Shown here: piece by piece, positions 26,158 to 35,452 of the stretch | Layout of the letters: each line of letters opens with the position of its first letter | Numbering within the stretch: the first letter of the stretch is position 1 | DNA from: Paenibacillus sp. FSL R5-0623 | GTDB taxonomy: Bacteria; Bacillota; Bacilli; Paenibacillales; Paenibacillaceae | Length of the DNA: 64,000 nt | Assembly (NCBI RefSeq): GCF_037974265.1 | Contig: NZ_CP150233.1 | Location: 4,960,001 to 5,024,000 of the forward strand | Direction of reading: 5' to 3' | Position numbers and translations under genes: made by a program | The notes under the pieces: model-generated | Seen by the model: only the letters and a program-made list of their open reading frames with translations | Told to the model about the DNA's origin: nothing | Database searches by the model: none

Positions 26158-28809
26158 TTGCAACATTACAGACACAGTGCGGAGGAAACCCTTCAGGATG
26201 TACAGAGTTCCTCCAAGGGACTTACGACCTCCGAAGCTGCCAAGAGAATTGAAACGGAAGGATATAACGAGTTAAAAGGTAAAGATGCAACACCAGTCTG
26301 GAAACTGTTCCTCGAAAATTTCAAAGATCCAATGGTCATCGTGCTGCTGATTGCAGCCGCGGTACAGGTTGTTCTTGGACACCTGATTGAATCGTTGATC
26401 ATTTTCCTGGTTATTTTGCTCAACGCGGTGATCAGTGTAGTGCAGACCAAAAAAGCCGAGAGTTCGCTTGACGCGCTGAAACAAATGTCTGCACCCGAAG
26501 CCAAAGTCATTCGTGACGGGCAGAAAAAGACCATTCCAGCGAGGGAACTTGTTCCCGGTGATATTGTTATGCTGGATGCAGGTGATTATGTCCCGGCAGA
26601 CGGGCGTATCCTGGAATCAGGAAGTCTGAAGATCAACGAAGGCATGTTGACCGGAGAATCCGAAGCTGCGGAGAAACACGCCGATACCATCCCGGATGAA
26701 GCTCCAATCGGAGATCGTCGCAATATGGCCTTCAGTGGCTCACTGGTCGTATATGGACGGGGTATGCTTGTCATTACAGGTACGGCTCTCAAAACCGAAA
26801 TCGGCAAGATTGCTGAATTGATTGAAAATGCCGAAGCCAAGAACACGCCATTACAGCGCAAGTTGGAATCATTCAGCAAAAAACTGGGCTTTTTCATCCT
26901 GGGCTTGTCGATTCTCATCTTTGGCATTGAAGCCGGTCGTGTATGGTTGACCGAAGGTACGGAGAATATCGGACCTTCCATCGTAAATGCATTGATGTTT
27001 GCTGTAGCTGTTGCAGTTGCTGCCATTCCTGAGGCGTTATCCTCCATTGTGACCATCGTATTGTCACTCGGAACAAATAAGATGGCCAAACAACATGCGA
27101 TCATTCGCAGACTGCCTGCCGTTGAGGCGCTCGGCTCTGCCAGTATCATCTGTACGGATAAAACAGGAACACTAACTCAGAATAAGATGACTGTCGTTGA
27201 TTATTACATTCCCCATGGCACCAAGGACGAATTCCCCGATGATCCCGATCAGTGGTCGGAAGAGGAACGACGTCTGTTACATATTGCAGTGCTCTGCAAT
27301 GATTCGAATATTAACCAGGAAGGCAAGGAATTGGGCGATCCCACCGAAGTGGCCCTCATTGCCTTCAGCAACCGGGTGAACAAGGATTACAATGAAATCC
27401 GTGACCAGTTCCCGCGTGAAGCTGAGCTTCCTTTTGACTCGGATCGAAAGCTCATGAGTACGGTGCATACCTTTGAGGGACAGACGGCTTTGCTGACCAA
27501 AGGTGGACCGGATGTGCTGTTCAGTCGCTGTAGTCATGTGTTTATCAACGGTGAGGTTCAGCCCCTCACACCCGAGATTCGCACACAGTTTGAAGAAAAA
27601 AATGAGGCCTTCTCCAAACGTGCCTTCCGTGTGCTGGCCTACGCGTACAAAAAATTCGATGATAAAAACCAGGTCACCATTGATGACGAGCATGATCTGA
27701 CACTTGTTGGCCTGACAGCGATGATTGACCCACCGCGTGAAGCGGTATATGGCTCTATTGAAGAGTCCAAAAAAGCGGGCATTCGCACCATCATGATCAC
27801 CGGAGATCACAAAACGACGGCTCAGGCGATCGGTGTGGATATCGGCCTTGCCGAACCGGATGACCTCGCCATTACCGGTGCTGAACTGGACAAAATGTCT
27901 GATGAAGAGCTGGATCAACAACTTGAACACATCTCGGTTTACGCAAGGGTATCTCCTGAAAACAAAATCCGGATTGTTCGTGCTTGGCAGCGTAAAGGCA
28001 AAGTGGCAGCCATGACCGGAGATGGAGTTAATGACGCACCTGCGCTGAAACAGGCCGATATCGGTGTAGCGATGGGTAGTGGAACAGATGTCGCCAAGGA
28101 TGCGGCTGCCATGATTCTGACGGATGATAACTTTGTCTCCATCGTGAATGCGGTCAGTGTTGGACGAATGGTATTTGATAATATCAAAAAAGCCATCGCA
28201 TACCTGTTTGCCGGTAACCTCGGTGCCATTATCGCCATTTTGTTTGCCTTGATCGTCGGCTGGGTTAATCCATTTACTGCCCTTCAGCTACTGTTCATTA
28301 ATCTAGTGAACGACTCCCTGCCAGCCATTGCTTTGGGGACAGAGAAACCCGAGCCAGATGTCATGCGGCGTAAACCACGTGATATTAACGAAGGCATCTT
28401 CGCAGGCGGAACCCTGCAAGCGGTCATTACGCGTGGTGTCCTGATCGGTGCGGCTGTAATCGTCTCCCAATATATCGGGCTGGGCATCTCGGAGGAAATC
28501 AGCGTAGCTATGGCCTTCACCACCTTGATTCTGGCACGCAGTCTGCAAACATTTGCAGCACGTTCCAACACACAGACCATCTTCCAGGTGGGCTTCATGA
28601 CCAATAAATTCGTGCTTGGCTCCATTCTGGTATGTCTCTGTCTCTATGCAATCACACTGATTCCAGGTGTTCGCGGCGTCTTCGCCATCCCTGATACATT
28701 CGGCTGGAATGAGTTCCTGATTGCAGGCGGACTTGCTCTTGCTGCCGTCATACTGATGGATGTCATCAAGTGGATTCGCAATCGCGGCAAACAAGTTACT
28801 GCGGCATAA
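26158..28809 (+). CDS. Cation-transporting P-type ATPase (Ca2+, P2 type)
   Basis: 883 residues. The TTG start is supported by AAGGAGC 8 bases upstream. An N-terminal cation ATPase domain (LTTSEAAKRIETEGYNEL) comes first. TGES of the actuator domain, the phosphorylated Asp334 in CTDKTGTLTQ, a KGGPDVL nucleotide-binding segment and TGDGVNDAPALKQADIG follow. The ion-site residues are those of Ca2+ pumps: PEAL in M4 (AAIPEALSSI) and NLVNDSLPAIALG in M6. It expels Ca2+ (possibly Mn2+) from the cell using ATP. The gene is monocistronic with a sigma-W-like promoter and its own terminator. Family assignment is firm; Ca2+ rather than another divalent ion is likely from the M4/M6 residues. Confidence 0.94.
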   Translation: MQHYRHSAEETLQDVQSSSKGLTTSEAAKRIETEGYNELKGKDATPVWKLFLENFKDPMVIVLLIAAAVQVVLGHLIESLIIFLVILLNAVISVVQTKKAESSLDALKQMSAPEAKVIRDGQKKTIPARELVPGDIVMLDAGDYVPADGRILESGSLKINEGMLTGESEAAEKHADTIPDEAPIGDRRNMAFSGSLVVYGRGMLVITGTALKTEIGKIAELIENAEAKNTPLQRKLESFSKKLGFFILGLSILIFGIEAGRVWLTEGTENIGPSIVNALMFAVAVAVAAIPEALSSIVTIVLSLGTNKMAKQHAIIRRLPAVEALGSASIICTDKTGTLTQNKMTVVDYYIPHGTKDEFPDDPDQWSEEERRLLHIAVLCNDSNINQEGKELGDPTEVALIAFSNRVNKDYNEIRDQFPREAELPFDSDRKLMSTVHTFEGQTALLTKGGPDVLFSRCSHVFINGEVQPLTPEIRTQFEEKNEAFSKRAFRVLAYAYKKFDDKNQVTIDDEHDLTLVGLTAMIDPPREAVYGSIEESKKAGIRTIMITGDHKTTAQAIGVDIGLAEPDDLAITGAELDKMSDEELDQQLEHISVYARVSPENKIRIVRAWQRKGKVAAMTGDGVNDAPALKQADIGVAMGSGTDVAKDAAAMILTDDNFVSIVNAVSVGRMVFDNIKKAIAYLFAGNLGAIIAILFALIVGWVNPFTALQLLFINLVNDSLPAIALGTEKPEPDVMRRKPRDINEGIFAGGTLQAVITRGVLIGAAVIVSQYIGLGISEEISVAMAFTTLILARSLQTFAARSNTQTIFQVGFMTNKFVLGSILVCLCLYAITLIPGVRGVFAIPDTFGWNEFLIAGGLALAAVILMDVIKWIRNRGKQVTAA

Positions 28810-28835
28810 GAACTGCAGATATCGTACGTATGCAC

Positions 28836-28868
28836 AAACAGGCGCCCGTTATCGGAGCGCCTGTTTCT
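28836..28868. terminator. Bidirectional terminator after the Ca2+ ATPase gene
   Basis: AAACAGGCGC and GCGCCTGTTT form a perfect 10-bp stem with an 11-base loop between convergent genes. The T-run is short (TTTCTG). Confidence 0.75.
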
Positions 28869-28876
28869 GTATCTAA

Positions 28877-29260
28877 TCACCCCTGTTTTATGCCAAAAGC
28901 GATCCATCTTCCATCGATATCCTCGATCACAAACTCCTTGTTATTATAGTCTGTATGATTCAGGACACGTACGATTTTCACATCTGCATTGATCAATTCC
29001 TGTTGAAGCTCTTCCTGGTTTTGGGTAATAAAATATGCATCATATCCATAGCCATATAATTCTCTGTTGGGTATAACTTTCTGTCCATTGCTTTGGGTTA
29101 AAATAATCTCGGTAAGATCACGATACAGGCAGATATGAGGTTCCGCGGCATCCAGATATTCGACCACCCGAAAGCCCATCTTTTCTTCATAAAACTGCGC
29201 GGTTCGCTTCATATCAAGCGTCGGAAATACGCTATGGGACATTAATAATACATGAGTCAT
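28877..29260 (-). CDS. VOC-superfamily (glyoxalase/bleomycin-resistance-like) protein
   Basis: 127 residues with the paired beta-alpha-beta-beta-beta units of the vicinal oxygen chelate fold: HSVFPTLDMKRTAQFYEEKMGFRVVEYLDAAEPHICLY in the first half (quoted in parts: TAQFYEEKMGFRVV), and YFITQNQEELQQEL with VIEDIDGRWIAFG in the second. The C-terminal EDIDGRWIAFG corresponds to the usual metal-ligand strand (DPDGNxIEF). The ribosome site is AAGGAG. It is convergent with the ATPase gene and has no operon partner, so the substrate is unknown. Possible roles are thiol-dependent detoxification or antibiotic binding. Confidence 0.85.
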   Translation of the reverse strand: MTHVLLMSHSVFPTLDMKRTAQFYEEKMGFRVVEYLDAAEPHICLYRDLTEIILTQSNGQKVIPNRELYGYGYDAYFITQNQEELQQELINADVKIVRVLNHTDYNNKEFVIEDIDGRWIAFGIKQG

Positions 29261-29544
29261 GGTATAATCTCCTTCATTTTCAACATGCTAATTACTTACA
29301 TATCTAGTTACCTAACCGCTGATCCATCTGCTTATGTATGTTCAATGATCATTTTAGTTAAATTCAGGAAATCCGTCTATTGTTTATTATTAATATCTTT
29401 CTATGCTCATCACATCCGAATGAATTAGTATGACATTATTGCCATATTATAAATTTAGGTGTAAAATGATATATTGCTTTTCATCAAATATCTATTAAAG
29501 ATTCTATCCGAATTCATATTCATACCCAAGACAGGAATGGTACC

Positions 29545-30885
29545 GTGAAAGATAAAATTGTCATGCCACTCTGGACATGCTGTCTGTTCATCGTTGTGAT
29601 GAATACCACCATGTTCAATGTTTCTTTGCCAGTCATTATTCATGATCTTCAGATTACATCAGATCTGGGGTCTTGGGTTATCTCAAGTTATTCGATTGGT
29701 TACGCCTTGTCGACGGTGATTTACAGTCGATTGTCAGACCGTATTCCGGTACGCAAACTGTTAACAGTCGGGCTTCTGATTCTGGGGTTATCTTCATTGC
29801 TCGGATTGTTCGCGCATAACTTCGCGATCTTGTTGCTGACACGCATTCTGCAATCTGCAGGTGCAGGAGTTATGGCCGGGCTGGGTCTCGTCATTGCAAG
29901 TCGTTACATACCAGTGGAACGGCGCGGAGCTGCCATCGCACTCATCTCATCAGGTAGCGCCATGGCTTTTGGACTTGGCCCCATTGTCGGCGGACTCATT
30001 AGTGAGTACTGGGGCTGGAACGGACTTTTTGCCATAACCGTGCTTGTCCTGCTCGCCCTGCCTGTATTGCTCTATTTTCTCCCCCGTGAATCCATCAAAA
30101 CAGATCAGCCGTTCGATGTTATTGGTGCCATACTAACCGTCATTAACGCCACTACACTTCTCGTCGCAATCACCCAGCAATCCTGGTTCTGGTTTGCCAT
30201 CGGCGTTATCTCTCTTATTGCACACCTCTTGTATATTCGGAAAGCGAGTCTTCCGTTTGTGAATCCACAAGTGTTCCAAACGCCAGGATACACCCGGTTA
30301 ATCCTTATCGGATTCTGCGTGCTGGTGGTGAATCTGGGCAATCTGTTTTTGATGCCGCTTGTGCTTGCTGATCTATATGGTCGCTCTTCACTCGCCATTG
30401 GTTTGCTGATTGCTCCTGGAGCTATTGTTGCAGCATTCTGCACCCGTTTCGTTGGACGCTGGATCGACCGTTATGGCAATATGCGATTTATGATCATCGG
30501 ACACATTCTGCTCGCAGCAGTGCTTGCTCTATTCATGCTCGGACTGGACCAATCCGCCCTGATCATTACCAGTGGTTATCTCTTTTTCTCACCGGCACTG
30601 TCAGCCTCCATGGCTTCACTGAATAATGAAGCGTCACGTGTGCTGCCCAAAGCGCAAATCGGTTCCGGTATGGGCATGTTACAACTGATTCAATTCTTCG
30701 GTGGTTCGGTGTCTGTAGCCGTGTGTGGACTAATGCTACACAGCATTCCGGGAGTCTCAGTCGAGGAAGCTTATCATGTGGTGTATGCTTGTCTGTTGCT
30801 CATCTGCGTTGTTTCACTCGGATTGACCGTCTGGCATAGCAGAGCTTCACGCTCAGGCATTAAATCGGTTACATTGGACAATTGA
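29545..30885 (+). CDS. MFS drug-efflux-type transporter
   Basis: 446 residues with 12-14 hydrophobic helices. The drug:H+ antiporter features of the DHA2-like branch are present: NTTMFNVSLPVI in TM1, the GSWVISSYSIGYAL helix, RLSDRIPVRKLLT as motif A, and the motif C-like GSAMAFGLGPIVGGLISEYWGWNGLF. The start is GTG at 29545, because no ATG precedes it in frame; the upstream AGGAATGG is a weak ribosome site. The 284 bp before it contain no gene and no clear promoter. The transported compound cannot be deduced; multidrug or peptide-antibiotic export is typical. Confidence 0.85.
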   Translation: MKDKIVMPLWTCCLFIVVMNTTMFNVSLPVIIHDLQITSDLGSWVISSYSIGYALSTVIYSRLSDRIPVRKLLTVGLLILGLSSLLGLFAHNFAILLLTRILQSAGAGVMAGLGLVIASRYIPVERRGAAIALISSGSAMAFGLGPIVGGLISEYWGWNGLFAITVLVLLALPVLLYFLPRESIKTDQPFDVIGAILTVINATTLLVAITQQSWFWFAIGVISLIAHLLYIRKASLPFVNPQVFQTPGYTRLILIGFCVLVVNLGNLFLMPLVLADLYGRSSLAIGLLIAPGAIVAAFCTRFVGRWIDRYGNMRFMIIGHILLAAVLALFMLGLDQSALIITSGYLFFSPALSASMASLNNEASRVLPKAQIGSGMGMLQLIQFFGGSVSVAVCGLMLHSIPGVSVEEAYHVVYACLLLICVVSLGLTVWHSRASRSGIKSVTLDN

Positions 30886-30909
30886 TAATTGAGGTTTAAA
30901 GTTCAGAAC

Positions 30910-30941
30910 AAAAAGGCCCGCGCCAAGCGCGAACCTTTTTT
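30910..30941. terminator. Bidirectional terminator
   Basis: AAAAAGG..CGCGC and GCGCG..CCTTTTTT arms with a small internal mismatch lie between the MFS gene and the convergent DUF2625 gene. Confidence 0.85.
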
Positions 30942-31042
30942 AGTTTGGAACAGAAATGCCGTTTTTTTTTTAAAAGTAGATCACTCAATGAACTTGAACT
31001 TACCTGTTAATTTCCTGATTTCGTCCTACAGCAGCATGCCAA

Positions 31043-31699
31043 CTATTTCCCGTCCAGTGCGAACTTCCAGGCCTCCATTATGCTAATTGGGGCTTTACTA
31101 CTGCTCTCGCCGTCACCTTCCTGCGTCCAAAGTGGTGGGTAATACGCAAATACTTGTCCTGTCTGGAGCTGAGACATATCCTCTTGCCAGCCTTTCCAGC
31201 GAAAGGTCCGATAGAACTGCTCCAGATCGCCATTCGCCAGCCAGTTGATGAAACCTGAATATGCCAGTTCTGTCGATTCCCATTCGAGTGTATCCGGTGC
31301 AAAATAATATATGTGTCCCGTGCGGCCATACTTGCCTGTATCCAGTCCGAAGAAACCGCCTGCCGCATCATATGCAACGACCATCATACCTTCCAGCACA
31401 TCTACCCAAGGTTGCTCACTTACACCATTCCAACTGGTGAGACTCCCCGATGTACTGTCACCACCCGCACCAAGCAGCGTGATCCAGCCATGGTCGAGTA
31501 CAATACCTTCTGTCTCATAAGCAACAGCCCCCAAATAGGATTTGGTGCTTATTTGCAGACGATAGAGGGTATCCTCTCCAGCCTCTTGTTTTGCTGGAAC
31601 ATACACATATGTATTTTGCCCACTATCCAGGAGTTCTTTGAGTTCTTCCCATGCGTGATTCTCCCGATCTACTAATTCAGCTATCGTTAATGTATTCAT
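31043..31699 (-). CDS. DUF2625 family protein
   Basis: 218 residues, cytoplasmic, with GAGGAG before the ATG. Diagnostic family stretches are visible: the N-terminal ELVDRENHAWEEL, LGAGGDSTSGSLTSWNG in the middle, VAYDAAGGFFGLDTG and HIYYFAPDTLEWESTELAYSGFINWL. DUF2625 proteins are widespread and have no established biochemical role. The overall style (compact alpha/beta, often a single gene) recalls SUKH-like immunity or housekeeping proteins. Nothing in the neighbourhood (MFS exporter, beta-helix lipoprotein) suggests a job. Confidence 0.85.
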   Translation of the reverse strand: MNTLTIAELVDRENHAWEELKELLDSGQNTYVYVPAKQEAGEDTLYRLQISTKSYLGAVAYETEGIVLDHGWITLLGAGGDSTSGSLTSWNGVSEQPWVDVLEGMMVVAYDAAGGFFGLDTGKYGRTGHIYYFAPDTLEWESTELAYSGFINWLANGDLEQFYRTFRWKGWQEDMSQLQTGQVFAYYPPLWTQEGDGESSSKAPISIMEAWKFALDGK

Positions 31700-31801
31700 G
31701 AGCAGTCTCCTCGCTGATTTTATAAGAGCATATCATGGGTTATTAACCCGTTCAAATCTGCTATAATCGATCTTCAAAGCTAAATTCAAGGGGGAAACGA
31801 T

Positions 31802-33289
31802 TTGATTCGCGTAGTTATACTTATGATTCCGATTCTGATGTTGCTCGTATCCGGTTGTCAGAATCATACATCTTCCATGAAGGACCCCGTTTCTGTTCAA
31901 AAGTCTGATCCCCAGGTCATCCATTACATATCACCGCAAGGAAACGACTCCAATAAAGGCACCATTCAATCTCCTTGGAAAACGTTGCAGCACGCAGCCG
32001 ACCATGCTTCGCCAGGAAGCACGATTTATTTGCGTGAAGGTGTCTATCATCAGAAAGTCAAAATCACCCGGAGCGGTAATTCTTCCGCTAATCCAACCCT
32101 ATTTTCAAGTTATCCTCAGGAGCAGGTTATCATTAATGGTAAAGGTTTATCTGTCCGGGGCATTGAAGGGTTAATTGAAATTGAAAATGCCAGTTATATC
32201 ACGATTCAAAATCTCGAAATTCGTAATTTCACAACCACACTTGGGGGCCAAGTTCCAACCGGGATTTATGTCCACGGAGCAGGTGAGCATATTCAGCTGT
32301 TAGGCAACACCATACACGCGATCGCTAGTTACGCAACTCCTGAAGGTCCCGATTTGCGGGGCAGGGATGCCCACGGTATTGCCATATATGGCACAGAGCA
32401 CCCTCAAGCTTTACGCGATATCATCATCAAGGATAATGAATTGTATGATCTTACACTTGGTTCAAGCGAGTCACTCGCAGTCAACGGTAATGTTGATACC
32501 TTTGCCATCCAGGACAATATCATCCATGATTCCGATAATATTGGTATTGATCTGATCGGGTACGAGGGTACGTCCGAGGACGACACGTACGATCAGGCCC
32601 GGAACGGCATTGTACGAGGTAACGAAGTATACGATATTACGTCCAATAACAATCCCTCCTACGGTACAGACCTGCCCAATGAGACCAACTCGGCCGGCGG
32701 CATCTATGTAGATGGCGGGAAAGATCATATCATCGACCAGAACCGGGTATATCGGAGCGATATCGGAATTGAGATTGCCTCAGAGCATGCCGGACGTTCA
32801 ACCAGCAACATTACCGTGCGTGATAACCTGATTTATTCCAACAGATTGACGGGCATTGCCATGGGAGGTTATGACGAGGAACGAGGAGCTACCGAGGATA
32901 GCAAGATTATGTACAATACGCTTGTGGGAAATGATACGCTGAATGCAGGCAATGGACAGTTATTCATGCAATCACGGACAATGAACAATACATTCATGCG
33001 TAACATTCTCGTATCGAGCAGCTCGGAAGTACTGATATACAACGAATATACTAGCAATACCGGCAATGTGTTTGACCATAATGTCTATTACTCACCAGGT
33101 GAGAAGGAAGACGCCCTGTGGGTTTGGAAAAATAAAGCCTACTCCGGCATCGCCGCCTATATCAAGGGATCTGGCAATGATGCCCACTCCATATATGTGA
33201 ACCCGGCTTTTATGGATGAACCCAACAAAGATTTTCGTCCTCAGGCGAACTCTCCGGCGAAGGCGTATGGTTATCTTGCACCACGGTAA
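31802..33289 (+). CDS. Right-handed parallel beta-helix lipoprotein (polysaccharide lyase-like)
   Basis: 495 residues. The TTG start (AAGGGGG 7 bases upstream) gives a lipoprotein signal peptide with lipobox LVSGC (Cys about residue 19). The mature protein begins HYISPQGNDSNKGTIQSPWKTLQHAADHASPGSTIYLREG, quoted in parts as the DUF1565-type start GNDSNKGTIQSPWKTLQ that opens many beta-helix proteins. It continues with repeated turns rich in Asn (IKDNELYD, IQDNIIHDSDNIGIDL, VRGNEVYDITSNN, VRDNLIYSN). The closing PAFMDEPNKDFRPQANSPA is common in secreted chondroitinase/alginate/pectate-lyase-like proteins. It probably acts on a polysaccharide at the cell surface; no catalytic set can be assigned with certainty. 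Confidence 0.85.
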   Translation: MIRVVILMIPILMLLVSGCQNHTSSMKDPVSVQKSDPQVIHYISPQGNDSNKGTIQSPWKTLQHAADHASPGSTIYLREGVYHQKVKITRSGNSSANPTLFSSYPQEQVIINGKGLSVRGIEGLIEIENASYITIQNLEIRNFTTTLGGQVPTGIYVHGAGEHIQLLGNTIHAIASYATPEGPDLRGRDAHGIAIYGTEHPQALRDIIIKDNELYDLTLGSSESLAVNGNVDTFAIQDNIIHDSDNIGIDLIGYEGTSEDDTYDQARNGIVRGNEVYDITSNNNPSYGTDLPNETNSAGGIYVDGGKDHIIDQNRVYRSDIGIEIASEHAGRSTSNITVRDNLIYSNRLTGIAMGGYDEERGATEDSKIMYNTLVGNDTLNAGNGQLFMQSRTMNNTFMRNILVSSSSEVLIYNEYTSNTGNVFDHNVYYSPGEKEDALWVWKNKAYSGIAAYIKGSGNDAHSIYVNPAFMDEPNKDFRPQANSPAKAYGYLAPR

Positions 33290-33337
33290 ATTAACCCTAA
33301 GTCTGCCACCTCAACTTAGTCAATCTGTTTCACACAA

Positions 33338-33395
33338 ATAAAAGGAGCTTGTGCATTCGGGATCATCTCCCTCATCATGCACAGGCTCCTTTTGG
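33338..33395. terminator. Bidirectional terminator
   Basis: AAAAGGAGC..TGTGCAT and ATGCACA..GCTCCTTTT arms lie between the beta-helix gene and the convergent GGDEF gene. The loop carries a further short inverted repeat (GGGATCATCTCCC). Confidence 0.85.
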
Positions 33396-33419
33396 CTTTC
33401 TTTTGATGCAAACTAATTC

Positions 33420-34406
33420 TTAACTTCTTACCATCTGAGCTGCATGTGTCACCCGGTTTCGTCCTCCGGTTTTGGAGGCATACAGGGCGTTGTCCGCTCT
33501 TTGGAACAAGGTCTGTTCCGTATCTTCCTCGACTACAGTGGCAGCACCAATACTCACAGTAATGTTATATTCACCCCAGTCGGCTGAAGCAACCTGTGAA
33601 CGATATTCCTCTGCGATGCCACTCGCTTGCTCCTCTTCACAATCCGAAAGAATGATGACAAATTCCTCTCCGCCGTAACGTGCCACCACATCCGTACCTC
33701 GTGATACCGATTGGAGCAGCCCCGCGAGATTACCGAGCACCAGATCTCCTATCGGATGTCCGTACGTATCATTAATACTTTTGAAATGATCAATGTCCAC
33801 AACCAGAAGAGAGAAATGACGTTGCTTCTCCTGGAATAGCAATAGTTTCCCAGCCATTTTCTCCTGAAAGAACCTGCGGTTCTTCAATCCTGTCAACAAA
33901 TCGGTGGAGGCCAGTGTCTCCAACTGATCATTCACTTTGATTAACGCCTGCTCTTTAATTTTATATTCCTCATGCAGTCGTTCAAGCTCCTTGTTCGCTT
34001 CTTGCGTCGCTTGATACAACTCTTGTAGCTTCGTTTTGGTATGCAAAATATCCTTCTCATGTTCGATTCGCTTACGCATGACTACAACGACACAATCTAC
34101 CACGCTTTCCCCATTACGGGTCTGACGAACACCGTTAAGCAGAACGGGAACAGCCTGCTGATCACGGGTACGGAAACTAAAGTACATCTCGTCCACATGT
34201 CCATATAACTGGATGTAGGGATAGAAATACGTATGGAAAAACACCTTGTTGCTCACCGACATGGTGGATTCAATATGTTGCCCTATGAGCTCATCGCGTT
34301 TGTATCCAAGCATCGTAAGCAAAGTTTGATTCATCGACTGTACGACGCCCGAATCAGAGATAGAGAAGTATCCACAGGGCGCTGAATCTAGTTGGGTATC
34401 CATCAA
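33420..34406 (-). CDS. Diguanylate cyclase with RsbP-like PAS domain (PAS-coil-GGDEF)
   Basis: 328 residues. The start is TTG at 34406 or ATG at 34403; AAAGG serves both. The PAS domain (about 1-115: SAPCGYFSISDSGVVQSMNQ, YFYPYIQLYGHVDEMYFSFRT, VPVLLNGVR) resembles the PAS of Bacillus RsbP. A coiled coil (~118-165) follows, then a GGDEF domain with catalytic GGEEF (245-249), STDLLTGLKNRRFF and the RxxD inhibitory site RGTD (236-239). It should make cyclic di-GMP with product inhibition. It lies 21 bp behind the rsbQ homologue, in the position that the PAS-PP2C phosphatase RsbP holds in Bacillus. I infer that the hydrolase feeds a ligand-dependent signal to this PAS domain. Confidence 0.9.
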   Translation of the reverse strand: MMDTQLDSAPCGYFSISDSGVVQSMNQTLLTMLGYKRDELIGQHIESTMSVSNKVFFHTYFYPYIQLYGHVDEMYFSFRTRDQQAVPVLLNGVRQTRNGESVVDCVVVVMRKRIEHEKDILHTKTKLQELYQATQEANKELERLHEEYKIKEQALIKVNDQLETLASTDLLTGLKNRRFFQEKMAGKLLLFQEKQRHFSLLVVDIDHFKSINDTYGHPIGDLVLGNLAGLLQSVSRGTDVVARYGGEEFVIILSDCEEEQASGIAEEYRSQVASADWGEYNITVSIGAATVVEEDTEQTLFQRADNALYASKTGGRNRVTHAAQMVRS

Positions 34407-34427
34407 TAACAGCCTTTCTTCCGAATT

Positions 34428-35234
34428 TTATGCGCTCGTCAAATAATCCTTAATCATTCGGATCGTTTCTTCCGGTTGACTTAGATGTGGATAATGTCCC
34501 TTGGCCGTCATCTGTTGCAACCTGCTATTCTTCAGATGAGCGTGTAAATAATCCCCTACTTCAACCGGGGCAATACTGTCCTCAGAACACTGAAGAATCA
34601 ACGTTGGTACAGTTGCCTGATCCAGATCAATACGACAGTCAGATAAAAACGTCACTTCGGCAAATTGTCTCGCAATATGCGGATCTCTGGAACAGAAGCT
34701 TTTCTCCAAGTCTTCCGCCAGATCTTTCCGTTCCGGATTGTTCATCACAATCGGTGCCAGATAACTTGCCCAGCCTATAAAATTCATCTGCATCATCTCA
34801 AGCAATTCATCGATATCATTCCGATCAAAACCTCCATAATAACTTGGAAGATCATTCACATAACGTGGAGAAGGCCCCAACATGACAATCTGTTTGAAAT
34901 ATTTGGGGTTCTGAATGGATGCCAGCATGCCGATCATACTGCTGACAGAATGACCGACAAATATGGTATCTCTTAATTCAAGTGCTTCCATAATTTCCAG
35001 CACATCCTGGGCGTACCCTTCAAGGTTGTTATATTTAACAGCATCATAATAGTTGATTTGAGATTCGCCAGATCCAACATAATCAAACAAAATTACACGA
35101 TAGTTTTCGCTAAAAGCAGGGACGATGTAACGCCACATATCCTGATCACATCCAAAACCATGGGCAAATACAATCGTTTGGCTACCCGAGCCAAGCACTT
35201 TAACATTATTTCTAACAAGCACATCAATCGTCAT
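34428..35234 (-). CDS. rsbQ: RsbQ-type alpha/beta hydrolase (signal-sensing)
   Basis: 268 residues, about the length of Bacillus subtilis RsbQ. The catalytic triad falls on the numbering I remember for that protein: Ser96 in GHSVSSM, Asp219 in CSEDSIAP and His247 in KGHYPH. The oxyanion region FAHGFGCDQDMWR is also typical. RsbQ activates the PAS domain of phosphatase RsbP in the energy-stress branch of SigB control and is related to the plant strigolactone/karrikin receptors. Here the next gene encodes a PAS-GGDEF cyclase instead, so the hydrolase probably controls cyclic-di-GMP synthesis through a hydrophobic small molecule. The identity is strong by residues; the partner swap is seen directly; the signalling link is inference. 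Confidence 0.92.
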   Translation of the reverse strand: MTIDVLVRNNVKVLGSGSQTIVFAHGFGCDQDMWRYIVPAFSENYRVILFDYVGSGESQINYYDAVKYNNLEGYAQDVLEIMEALELRDTIFVGHSVSSMIGMLASIQNPKYFKQIVMLGPSPRYVNDLPSYYGGFDRNDIDELLEMMQMNFIGWASYLAPIVMNNPERKDLAEDLEKSFCSRDPHIARQFAEVTFLSDCRIDLDQATVPTLILQCSEDSIAPVEVGDYLHAHLKNSRLQQMTAKGHYPHLSQPEETIRMIKDYLTSA

Positions 35235-35452
35235 TTCATATCACCTCTCTGAGGTAGTACTCTCTCGAATCATTTTATCTGATTATTATATCGGAAAATG
35301 TTGGGATATGGATTAAAAATTATTAATTACTTCTCTCATCCACCAAAAATCATGAACCCCTGCTCTGAATACGGACTTTACAATCTGACCATCGTCAGGT
35401 AAAATCAGTTCAACATGTCGCGCGACAGAGATCAACATTACGGAGGAAAACC

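Noticed and set aside
29460-29472. TGTAAAATGATAT shared with one arm of the inverted repeat at 54168
   Set aside because: Thirteen AT-rich bases without the second arm; likely chance.
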